Shown here piece after piece: positions 1 to 5,752 of a stretch of 9,390 nt of DNA. A program made the translations under genes and the position numbers. The stretch is taken from the NCBI GenBank assembly GCA_022361135.1, contig JAKSBM010000483.1, positions 1 through 9,390 on the forward strand, written 5' to 3'. The number at the start of each line of letters is the position of its first letter. Position 1 is the first letter of the stretch. A model generated the notes under the pieces. It made no database searches and was not told the DNA's origin. It saw only the letters and a program-made list of their open reading frames with translations. Source of the stretch: Desulfobacterales bacterium. Lineage in GTDB: Bacteria > Desulfobacterota > Desulfobacteria > Desulfobacterales > Desulfobacteraceae.

Positions 1-1087
1 CATAATTTTCGGCAACTTTTAAAAGCATATTGTCCAGAGTACCGGACTCCTCCCCCATGACCGCCATGTCACAAACGTATCTGGGGAAAACCCCGGCGTC
101 CCCCATGGCGATGCCAAGTTTTTTGCCGTCTTGAATTTCCGTCAAAGTTAGTTCTATCCCCTTTTGAATGAGTAAATTGCCCGTGACATCCTTTGCGGAT
201 TTCAACGCGGTTAACAACGGCACCCCGGATCGAATAAGTGTGCCTACGATGCGACAAAACCGGGCCATGGAAATACCCAACAAAAATTCCCCAACGGCCG
301 GGCTGTTTAGCTTAAGCATATCCACCTTAAGGCGACCATTTGGCGTGGAGGTGTATTTTCGAAACCCGTATACGGCAAACGCCGCTACAATCGGAATGGC
401 CCACCAGCCCCGTTGAAAGACTTTGGAAATGTTCATGAGAATAAGTGTGGGTAAAGGAAGGGCCTGGCCCATATCTGCAAACATGAGAGCAAATTTGGGA
501 ACCACAAAGGCCATCAACACCACAATGCAACCGGCCATTGCAAAAAACATGAATGCGGGATAAATTAAAGCGCCCTTCACCTTACCGGCCAATTCTTCCC
601 TGGATTCCCTTATCATGGATAATCGCTCCATGATCTTATCCAAAATTCCACCGGTTTCACCGGCCCGGACCATGGATAAATAAAGAGCGTCAAAGGATTG
701 TGGATATGAAGAAAGTGCATCGGACAGAGTGGCACCGCCCTGTAATTTTTTTTCTATGGATTTGACCATCTCCTCCAGGGCTGGTTTTTTTGCTTGTTCA
801 GCCATAAAATTCAAAGCCTTGGAAAGGGGAAGGCCGGAATTTAAAAGGGTGGCCAATTGTCGGGTTATAAATGTAATATCACTATTTTTAATTTTCCTGG
901 ACAAACTAAAAGCCAGGGATCTTTTGTTGGATTTTGCCCGGAAATTTGTTTTTTCACTCACCTCGATATTGATGGGAATCATCCCTTTTTGCCTCACGGA
1001 AATAATTGCCATTTGTTTATCCCGGGCATCAATTTCCCCGGAGAAAACTTTATTGTCCTTCCGGGCTTGGTAAATGAATAATGTCAT
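1..1087 (-). CDS. gspF: Type II secretion system inner-membrane platform protein GspF (3' end cut by window edge)
   Basis: The minus-strand frame starts with ATG at 1087 and is still open at base 1, giving 362 residues of a protein that usually has about 400. It starts MTLFIYQARKDNK, the usual start of the GspF/PilC family. Two T2SSF repeats are visible: one at about residues 70-193 (ITFITRQLATLLNSGLPL) and one from about 275 (ARFCRIVGTLIRSGVPLL). Both contain the family GE[ES][ST]G-like motif (RAGETGGILD near 142, MGEESGTLDN near 344). Hydrophobic membrane segments lie at about 172-198 and 224-242, and a third is expected beyond the edge. GspF is the polytopic platform that couples the cytoplasmic ATPase to pseudopilus assembly. 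It lies 9 bp after the gspE stop codon, with GGAG/AGGG bases overlapping that stop as ribosome binding site, so the two are cotranscribed and probably translationally coupled. PilC of a type IV pilus is the main alternative; the missing downstream genes would decide. Confidence 0.88.
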   Translation of the reverse strand, partial: MTLFIYQARKDNKVFSGEIDARDKQMAIISVRQKGMIPINIEVSEKTNFRAKSNKRSLAFSLSRKIKNSDITFITRQLATLLNSGLPLSKALNFMAEQAKKPALEEMVKSIEKKLQGGATLSDALSSYPQSFDALYLSMVRAGETGGILDKIMERLSMIRESREELAGKVKGALIYPAFMFFAMAGCIVVLMAFVVPKFALMFADMGQALPLPTLILMNISKVFQRGWWAIPIVAAFAVYGFRKYTSTPNGRLKVDMLKLNSPAVGEFLLGISMARFCRIVGTLIRSGVPLLTALKSAKDVTGNLLIQKGIELTLTEIQDGKKLGIAMGDAGVFPRYVCDMAVMGEESGTLDNMLLKVAENY

Positions 1088-1096
1088 ATTAAAACC

Positions 1097-2665
1097 CTAC
1101 TCCGATGCAACCCTTCTGATTTCCGATTCCGTGGTTAATCCCTGTTTAACTTTCTCGAACCCATCCTGAAGGATGGTAATCATACCGTTTTTAACGGCTT
1201 CAGACTTAATTCTGGATGTATCGGCATGTTCTGATATGAGTTGCCGGATTTCATCGGTCATGATTAGAAGCTCAAATATGCCCAACCTTCCCTTGAATCC
1301 TGTATTTCCACACTGTTCACATCCAGTGGGAACCCAGGTTCCGTTTTCATCACGGGTTTTGCAAACACACAGTCTACGAACCAACCTTTGGGCCAGCACC
1401 CCTGCAACGCTTGATGAAATCAAGTAATGCTCAACCCCCATCTCAATCAGACGTGTAACGGCGGAGGGGGCATCATTGGTATGCAAGGTAGACAGAACGA
1501 GGTGACCGGTGAGTGCAGATTGAACAGCGATTTCTGCTGTTTCTTCATCTCGAATTTCTCCGATCATGATGATGTCCGGGTCTTGGCGCAAGATGGAACG
1601 TAATGCAGCAGCAAATGACATTCCCGTCTTCGTATTTACCTGTATTTGATCAATGCCGCTAAGCTGATATTCCACGGGATCTTCAACGGAAATGAGTTTA
1701 AGCTCCGCTGACTTCACATGGTTTAAGGAGGCGTATAAAGTAGTGGTCTTGCCGCTTCCCGTTGGCCCGGTAACCAAAACGACTTGATTTGAACGTCCCA
1801 GGATTTCCAACCATTGGGACAGCATACTGGGATGAAATCCAACCTTGTCTATAGCGACCTGGATTGAGGTTTTATCCAATATTCGCATGACAGCCCCTTC
1901 ACCGAAAACAGTAGGGGTTGTAGCAACTCGAATATCGAAATCCCTTCTTTCGATTTTTAATTTGATACGACCGTCTTGGGGAATTCGTCGTTCGGCAATA
2001 TCCAAATTGGACATGATTTTGATTCGGGAAATGATAGCAGCCTGAAATTTTCTCTGGATGGTGCTGGTTTTGTGAAGAATGCCATCAATTCGATAACGAA
2101 TATCCAACCCATTTTCATAGGGTGAAATATGAATATCCGATGCCTTGGCAGCAATGGCATCCATGAAAATTTTATTAACCAACTTCACAACGGGAGCGGC
2201 CTGGGCCATATCCTTTAGATCTTCAATATTTTCCAGTTCTTCAAACCCTTCGTCGTCAAGTTCCGACAACACCCCCTGGGCCCCCTGCTCCGAATAGGCT
2301 TTATCAATTAAATGCCGGAGCAAATCCCCCCTGGCCAACACAAATTGTATTTTTGAACCCAATACTCTCGAAAGCTCAAGGGGCAGTGTTCCCAGTAATG
2401 GTGTGGCCACAGCTATTTTTATTTGATCGTCTGTTTTGGAAATGGGGAGTATGGTGTGGGCTTTGGAAAAATATTCCGGCACTTTTTCCAAAAGTTCCGG
2501 ATCCACAATGAGCGATGAATGCAAATCAATCCATGGAATACCTATTTCATCGGCCAATTCAGTCAAAAGCCGTTCAGGATCCTGATTGGACTTTATGGCG
2601 TCATCCCATAGAGTAAGGGCCGCTTGGGAACCCACCAAACCTGGTATACCATTGATATCGCTCAT
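1097..2665 (-). CDS. gspE: Type II secretion system assembly ATPase GspE
   Basis: This is the cytoplasmic hexameric ATPase that powers pseudopilus extension in type II secretion. Numbering from the GTG at 2668: an N-terminal GspE/PilB domain spans about 1-125, the Walker A motif GPTGSGKTT is at 301-309, the Asp box (SVEDPVEYQ) is near 327-335, Walker B with GEIRDEETA is at about 365-378, and the His box (GHLVLSTLHTNDA) is at 388-400. A four-cysteine zinc site follows (C434, C436, C450, C453), but it is shorter than usual. The frame can open at GTG 2668 or at the next codon, ATG 2665. The AGAGG ribosome binding site at 2671-2675 is 5 nt from the ATG and only 2 nt from the GTG, so I chose the ATG, giving 522 residues. 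It is first in an operon with gspF and has a strong promoter. PilB of a type IV pilus is the alternative name; the family is certain, the system less so. Confidence 0.9.
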   Translation of the reverse strand: MSDINGIPGLVGSQAALTLWDDAIKSNQDPERLLTELADEIGIPWIDLHSSLIVDPELLEKVPEYFSKAHTILPISKTDDQIKIAVATPLLGTLPLELSRVLGSKIQFVLARGDLLRHLIDKAYSEQGAQGVLSELDDEGFEELENIEDLKDMAQAAPVVKLVNKIFMDAIAAKASDIHISPYENGLDIRYRIDGILHKTSTIQRKFQAAIISRIKIMSNLDIAERRIPQDGRIKLKIERRDFDIRVATTPTVFGEGAVMRILDKTSIQVAIDKVGFHPSMLSQWLEILGRSNQVVLVTGPTGSGKTTTLYASLNHVKSAELKLISVEDPVEYQLSGIDQIQVNTKTGMSFAAALRSILRQDPDIIMIGEIRDEETAEIAVQSALTGHLVLSTLHTNDAPSAVTRLIEMGVEHYLISSSVAGVLAQRLVRRLCVCKTRDENGTWVPTGCEQCGNTGFKGRLGIFELLIMTDEIRQLISEHADTSRIKSEAVKNGMITILQDGFEKVKQGLTTESEIRRVASE

Positions 2666-2709
2666 CACAACCTCTGCAAAGCAACGTGAATTCTAGTAAA
2701 ACAGGCCGC

Positions 2710-2737
2710 ATTATACCAGTAAAAATAAATATGTCAA
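2710..2737 (-). promoter_or_regulatory. Strong sigma70 promoter of the gspEF operon
   Basis: Read on the minus strand, a perfect -35 (TTGACA, 2737-2732) is followed by a 16-bp spacer and a perfect -10 (TATAAT, 2715-2710). A TGG triplet just before the -10 makes it an extended -10 as well. Upstream, 2738-2760 is almost pure A/T and could act as an UP element. Transcription would start near 2703, leaving a leader of about 38 nt before the ATG at 2665, long enough for the AGAGG ribosome binding site and little else. Confidence 0.8.
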
Positions 2738-2894
2738 ATATTTATCATTTAATTTAAAAATAAGAACTTAAAGTTATTTATCTTGAAGTTTATGCCTTAT
2801 ACAATAAATTGAAATTGACTAGAAAATTTTAAAAACACCAGGCATTCTGTCCTGAATACGTGTTAAACAGAGATGAAATCCATGGAGGGATAGA

Positions 2895-3014
2895 ATGACT
2901 GCTGGAGAAGCCGCTATGGATGAAAGCGAGTACCCCCAACCTATAAAAAGAGAAAGAAATGGATCGAATGCAGCAGGTACAGCATACCTCTGGGTTACTG
3001 CACCTGCTGCATAG
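2895..3014 (+). CDS. Possible small protein of 39 residues, function unknown
   Basis: A plus-strand frame opens with ATG at 2895, preceded by a strong ribosome binding site (GGAGGG, 2884-2889, 5 nt from the ATG), and closes with TAG at 3012-3014. The peptide starts MTAGEAAMDESEYPQP, has a basic middle (IKRERNGSN) and ends in an Ala/Pro-rich tail (TAPAA). I see no membrane segment, signal peptide or cysteine motif, and I recognise no family. The last 15 codons are encoded by an inverted repeat (2968-3012), so part of the peptide may be a by-product of selection on DNA or RNA structure. The good ribosome binding site is the main argument for translation; the weak upstream promoter and the hairpin argue against. 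It could equally be the broken front of a mobile-element gene. Confidence 0.3.
   Translation: MTAGEAAMDESEYPQPIKRERNGSNAAGTAYLWVTAPAA
2968..3012. repeat. Long inverted repeat (15-bp arms, 15-nt loop)
   Basis: The arm at 2968-2982 (ATGCAGCAGGTACAG) is matched by its reverse complement at 2998-3012 (CTGCACCTGCTGCAT) with one mismatch, around a 15-nt loop. On the minus strand the stem is followed, after about 7 nt, by a pyrimidine-rich stretch (TTTCTTTCTCTTTTT), so it may serve as a weak terminator for the metal ATPase. On the plus strand it lies inside the last codons of the possible small gene. A palindromic repeat family or a protein-binding site is also possible. Confidence 0.65.
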
Positions 3015-3031
3015 GGCGTGAGCGCCCCCTA
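3012..3031. repeat. Short GC-rich hairpin next to the long inverted repeat
   Basis: GGGCG at 3014-3018 pairs with CGCCC at 3023-3027 around a TGAG loop; alternatively the outer TAGGG (3012-3016) pairs with CCCTA (3027-3031). It abuts the long inverted repeat and lies 22 bp past the stop codon of the metal ATPase. Neither strand has a proper T run after it, so it is not a classical intrinsic terminator on its own. The two adjacent hairpins may work as one unit. Confidence 0.5.
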
Positions 3032-3052
3032 AAAATTTATACCTCGGAACCT

Positions 3053-4894
3053 TTACCGACGTTCCATGAATCCGATGGAAGCGGAAAGCCCCACCACCAG
3101 GATGGAACCGATGTTATGGGTCACCGCACCCAGGATGGGCGTCAGCAATCCGGCAGCCCCCGCAGCAACGGCAAGGGCATTAATCCCAAAGGAAAGCCAG
3201 ATATTCATGCGAATGACCCGTCCCATCTTCCGACTCAGACGAATCAAAAAGGGTAAACTGTCCAACCGATCCTTCATAAGAACAATATCTGCGGTTTCCA
3301 AAGCCACGTCGGAACCTTTCAGCCCCATGGCAATGCCGGTGTCCGCGGCCTTAAGGGCCGGTGCATCGTTAACCCCGTCCCCCACATAGACCAAACGGCC
3401 CTTTTCACGCCGTTCCCGAATCCGGGTGAGCTTGTCCTCTGGGGACTGGGCGGCATGGCCCTGTCCGATTCCCAGCTCCTCAACCAATTTTTCCACCGGT
3501 GCCTGCTGGTCTCCGGAAATCACGGCCATATCCTTAATGCCCAATTGTTTCACAGCTTGAAGGGCCATGCGGGCCTCGGGCCTTGCCTGATCTGCCATGC
3601 AGATATAGCCCATGACCTTATTATCCAGCTGCACCGCCACCGTGGTGAGGCCACTTTCTTCAAAGCGGTCCGAGGTTTCAATGGTGACCTGAAACTCATC
3701 CACACGACCTGAAATCCCCCGCCCAGGGCGGTTGACCACATCCATGGCCGTGGGAACGGCCAACTTCCGGGTATCCGCTTCCCGGAGGATGGCACGGGCA
3801 AGGGGATGATTGGAGGCCTTTTCCACGGCGGCGGCCAGGGCAAGTACTTGATCGTCCCCTTCGGCGGCTTCGGCGATCACCTTTTCCACCACCGGCTGTC
3901 CCTGGGTCAGGGTTCCGGTTTTATCAAAAAGAATCTGATCGGTTTCGGCAATATGTTCCAGATAGATTCCACCCTTAACCATGATTCCGTCCCGGGCGGC
4001 ACGGCCAATGGTGGCGACGGTGGCAACGGGTCCGGCCAAAAGGAAGGAACAGGGGCAGCCCACAATGAGAACGGTAATGGCACGGGTCACATCGCCGGTG
4101 GCCAGCCAGGTCAAGGCAGCAAGGCCGAGGATAACCGGGGTAAACCACCCTGCATATTTATCCACAATGCGGCTGGAGTCCACCTTGGATTGTTCCGCGG
4201 CCGTGATCATTCCCACGATTTTCCCCATGGTGGAATCCGCCCCCACCTTCATGGCCTTCACCTTGATGCATCCGTCCGTGGAAATGGTGCCGCTGAATAC
4301 GGTATCTCCCACCGCCTTCTTCTTGGGGATGGGCTCGCCGGTGACGGCGGCTTCATCCACTGCGGAAACCCCATCCACAACGTCCCCATCCACGGGAATG
4401 GTCTGTCCGGGTTTCACCACCAGGATGTTGCCAACCTTGATTTCCTTAACCGGCATTTCAACTTCCCTGCCGTCCTTTTCCACAATGGCCGTGTCCGGGC
4501 TTAAGCTCACCAATTCCTTGACCGCATTCCGGGCGGAGTCTGACACCGCCTCTTCAATCAAGGCCCCCACCACCATAATGGCGGAAACCACAGCCGCTTC
4601 CAGATAATTACCATTGATCAAGCAGGCGATAATGGCAATACTGACCAACTCATCCACATTGACTTCACGATTTATGATCCCGGAAATGGCCTCCTTTATG
4701 ATGGGCAGACCGTTGATGGTCACAGAGATCAAAAGGATCAAGTCAAACAGGGACAATCCGGCAACCAAATCCGTCCCCACATTTTTCAGCAACAGGGCCA
4801 AGGGGATCAATCCAGCGCCCACGGCCGTTTTCATAAAGTCTTCGGAATTAAATATTTCCTTATAAACATCCAGGTGTGCGTGTCGTCCTATCAT
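3053..4894 (-). CDS. P1B-type heavy-metal transporting ATPase without an N-terminal metal-binding domain
   Basis: This integral membrane pump of 613 residues moves transition-metal ions using ATP. The actuator loop motif TGEP is at 185-188, the transmembrane metal-site motif CPC at 280-282, the phosphorylation motif DKTGT at 324-328 (D324), the nucleotide-binding HP at 363-364 and the hinge motif GDGVND at 505-510. About eight membrane segments can be placed, near 20-38, 43-63, 83-97, 98-115, 250-266, 270-290, 566-583 and 586-605. The last carries HNIGS (593-597) instead of the usual copper (MxxSS) or zinc (DxG) signature, so the metal cannot be named. There is no CxxC heavy-metal-associated domain at the N terminus, only a short His-containing lead (GRHAH). 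ATG at 4894 has a good ribosome binding site (AGAGGA). The gene looks more GC-rich than gspEF. It is divergent from a MarR regulator, which fits metal-controlled expression. Confidence 0.92.
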   Translation of the reverse strand: MIGRHAHLDVYKEIFNSEDFMKTAVGAGLIPLALLLKNVGTDLVAGLSLFDLILLISVTINGLPIIKEAISGIINREVNVDELVSIAIIACLINGNYLEAAVVSAIMVVGALIEEAVSDSARNAVKELVSLSPDTAIVEKDGREVEMPVKEIKVGNILVVKPGQTIPVDGDVVDGVSAVDEAAVTGEPIPKKKAVGDTVFSGTISTDGCIKVKAMKVGADSTMGKIVGMITAAEQSKVDSSRIVDKYAGWFTPVILGLAALTWLATGDVTRAITVLIVGCPCSFLLAGPVATVATIGRAARDGIMVKGGIYLEHIAETDQILFDKTGTLTQGQPVVEKVIAEAAEGDDQVLALAAAVEKASNHPLARAILREADTRKLAVPTAMDVVNRPGRGISGRVDEFQVTIETSDRFEESGLTTVAVQLDNKVMGYICMADQARPEARMALQAVKQLGIKDMAVISGDQQAPVEKLVEELGIGQGHAAQSPEDKLTRIRERREKGRLVYVGDGVNDAPALKAADTGIAMGLKGSDVALETADIVLMKDRLDSLPFLIRLSRKMGRVIRMNIWLSFGINALAVAAGAAGLLTPILGAVTHNIGSILVVGLSASIGFMERR

Positions 4895-4954
4895 TACATC
4901 CTCTTTAAATTTGCCTCGTATAATTTACATAAATAAAGATTACCAATTTGGCGC

Positions 4955-4983
4955 ACCCTACTTGGATTTTATTCGCATGTCAA
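4955..4983 (-). promoter_or_regulatory. Candidate promoter of the metal ATPase
   Basis: On the minus strand a perfect -35 (TTGACA, 4983-4978) is followed after 17 bp by a weak -10 (TAGGGT, 4960-4955). The leader to the ATG at 4894 would be about 55 nt. A TTGACT on the plus strand (4989-4994) faces away from it, so the two form the inverted repeat GTCAA-5-TTGAC (4979-4993). A regulator bound here could control both directions. The weak -10 keeps confidence low. Confidence 0.4.
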
Positions 4984-5008
4984 GTAATTTGACTATCAAA
5001 CCAAATTC

Positions 5009-5037
5009 TTGCCCGACCGCATCGGCTGTGTTAAAAC
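5009..5037 (+). promoter_or_regulatory. Weak candidate promoter of the MarR gene
   Basis: TTGCCC (5009-5014) and TAAAAC (5032-5037) are 17 bp apart on the plus strand and each matches four of six consensus bases. The -10 would lie within the left arm of the TGTGTTAA/TTAACACA inverted repeat, which would suit autorepression. TTGACT at 4989-4994 is a better -35 but has no usable -10 at normal distance. Confidence 0.25.
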
Positions 5038-5053
5038 AAGGACCGTTAACACA
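5027..5053. promoter_or_regulatory. Candidate operator: 8-bp perfect inverted repeat upstream of the MarR gene
   Basis: TGTGTTAA (5027-5034) and TTAACACA (5046-5053) are perfect reverse complements separated by 11 bp, a centre-to-centre distance of 19 bp, about two helical turns. The repeat ends 16 bp before the MarR start codon. Its position in the divergent intergenic region and its symmetry suit a dimeric winged-helix regulator, most simply the MarR protein itself. Binding is inferred, not shown. Confidence 0.5.
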
Positions 5054-5069
5054 AAATGTAAGGATACCC

Positions 5070-5483
5070 ATGGATACCCAGCAACTCTCAAAAATCATTG
5101 TGGAATTTTATGAAAAACTCTCCTCCTGGGAGGAGTCGGTGGTGCGGGACAGCGGCCTGACAACGGCCCAGGCCCACACCATAGAAATTGTGGGCCACGC
5201 CGGTTCCATTAAAATGAAAGATTTGGCAAAAAAAATCGGAGTTACCACAGGTACCCTCACCGTGGGAATCGACAGACTTGAAAAAAAGAATCTACTGGTA
5301 AGAAAACCCCATGAGACGGACCGCCGCTCCTACCTCATTGAGCTCACCCCACAGGGGGAAAAATGTTTCAAAGAACATCACAACTTCCACATTCAGATGA
5401 CCCAGGAGCTGGTTTCAGAACTCACCCCCCGGGAACAGGATGATTTTGGAAAGATAATCCGCAAAATGCTGGATCGAATTTAG
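5070..5483 (+). CDS. MarR-family transcriptional regulator, possible metal sensor
   Basis: This 137-residue dimeric winged-helix DNA-binding protein has the usual MarR length. The recognition region is at about 48-72 (MKDLAKKIGVTTGTLTVGID), and the wing with the family DxRR-type motif (ETDRRSYLIELT) is at 82-93. The frame is open upstream to a TTG at 4911, but I start at ATG 5070 because it has an AAGGA ribosome binding site 5 nt ahead and because the family N terminus (MDTQQLSKII) begins there; the extra 53 codons would cover the operator. Histidines H36, H103 and H107 fall close to the positions of the zinc ligands H42, H108 and H112 of AdcR as I recall that sequence, and E21/E22 could supply a fourth ligand. 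The gene is divergent from a P1B metal ATPase, which it probably regulates together with itself. MarR family membership is firm; metal sensing is inference. Confidence 0.9.
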   Translation: MDTQQLSKIIVEFYEKLSSWEESVVRDSGLTTAQAHTIEIVGHAGSIKMKDLAKKIGVTTGTLTVGIDRLEKKNLLVRKPHETDRRSYLIELTPQGEKCFKEHHNFHIQMTQELVSELTPREQDDFGKIIRKMLDRI

Positions 5484-5752
5484 CCCCAGCAGCCATCCCA
5501 CACAACCAAACCTATTGCCGATAAAGCTAAGGATTCATTCCAGATGGAAATGGTATGCCCGTCATCCCCCCGCACCGACAAACGGGAACAATACGAACCC
5601 TAAACAAATGAAATAACACATCATTTCGCCCTTCAAAAACACCGGTTTCACTTGACCCATCTTGGGAAGATGTCATAATTTATTTTATCGCCATAAAAAC
5701 AAAATCCCATTCTGGATATTCGGCACCATGAAAATCAAGGGGGAAAAATGAC
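5484..5752. other. Intergenic region between the MarR and patatin genes
   Basis: These 269 bp contain the promoter and spacer palindrome described separately. A small imperfect palindrome (TTCCA-ga-TGGAA, near 5538-5549) is too short to be a terminator, and no T run follows the MarR stop. No small gene with a convincing ribosome binding site is seen. Confidence 0.5.
5652..5679 (+). promoter_or_regulatory. Promoter of the patatin gene with a palindrome in its spacer
   Basis: TTGACC (5652-5657) and CATAAT (5674-5679) each match five of six sigma70 consensus bases and are 16 bp apart. The spacer is filled by the perfect inverted repeat CATCTT-ggg-AAGATG (5658-5672). A protein bound there would block RNA polymerase, so the gene is probably repressible; the regulator is unknown. 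Transcription would start near 5686, giving a leader of about 65 nt. Confidence 0.55.

Larger units (their letters stand above)
2666..3052. other. Intergenic region between gspE and the metal ATPase
   Basis: This 387-bp stretch separates two minus-strand genes. The left half (2666-2830) is very A/T-rich and holds the gspE promoter. A short AACTT-a-AAGTT palindrome sits at 2765-2775, upstream of the -35. The right half is less A/T-rich and holds a possible 39-codon plus-strand frame and two hairpins, listed separately. A weak plus-strand promoter can be read as TTGAAG (2783-2788), 16 bp, TAAATT (2805-2810), but the match is poor. No tRNA or known riboswitch is recognisable. Confidence 0.6.

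Noticed and set aside
729..1073. Plus-strand open frame opposite gspF
   Set aside because: The minus strand encodes a clear GspF over the same bases; the plus frame lacks a ribosome binding site and family features.
2895..2945. Faint similarity to group II intron RNA (GAAGCCG...GATGAAAGC)
   Set aside because: The pairing expected of domain V cannot be built and no reverse transcriptase or intron boundary is present.
3806..4607. Long plus-strand open frames opposite the metal ATPase (3806-4504 and 3981-4607)
   Set aside because: They are antisense shadows of a GC-rich gene with all ATPase motifs on the other strand; their proteins are low in complexity and have no recognisable fold.
4911..5069. 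Upstream extension of the MarR gene to a TTG start
   Set aside because: It would run through the operator and promoter region and adds 53 residues not typical of the family; ATG 5070 has a proper ribosome binding site.
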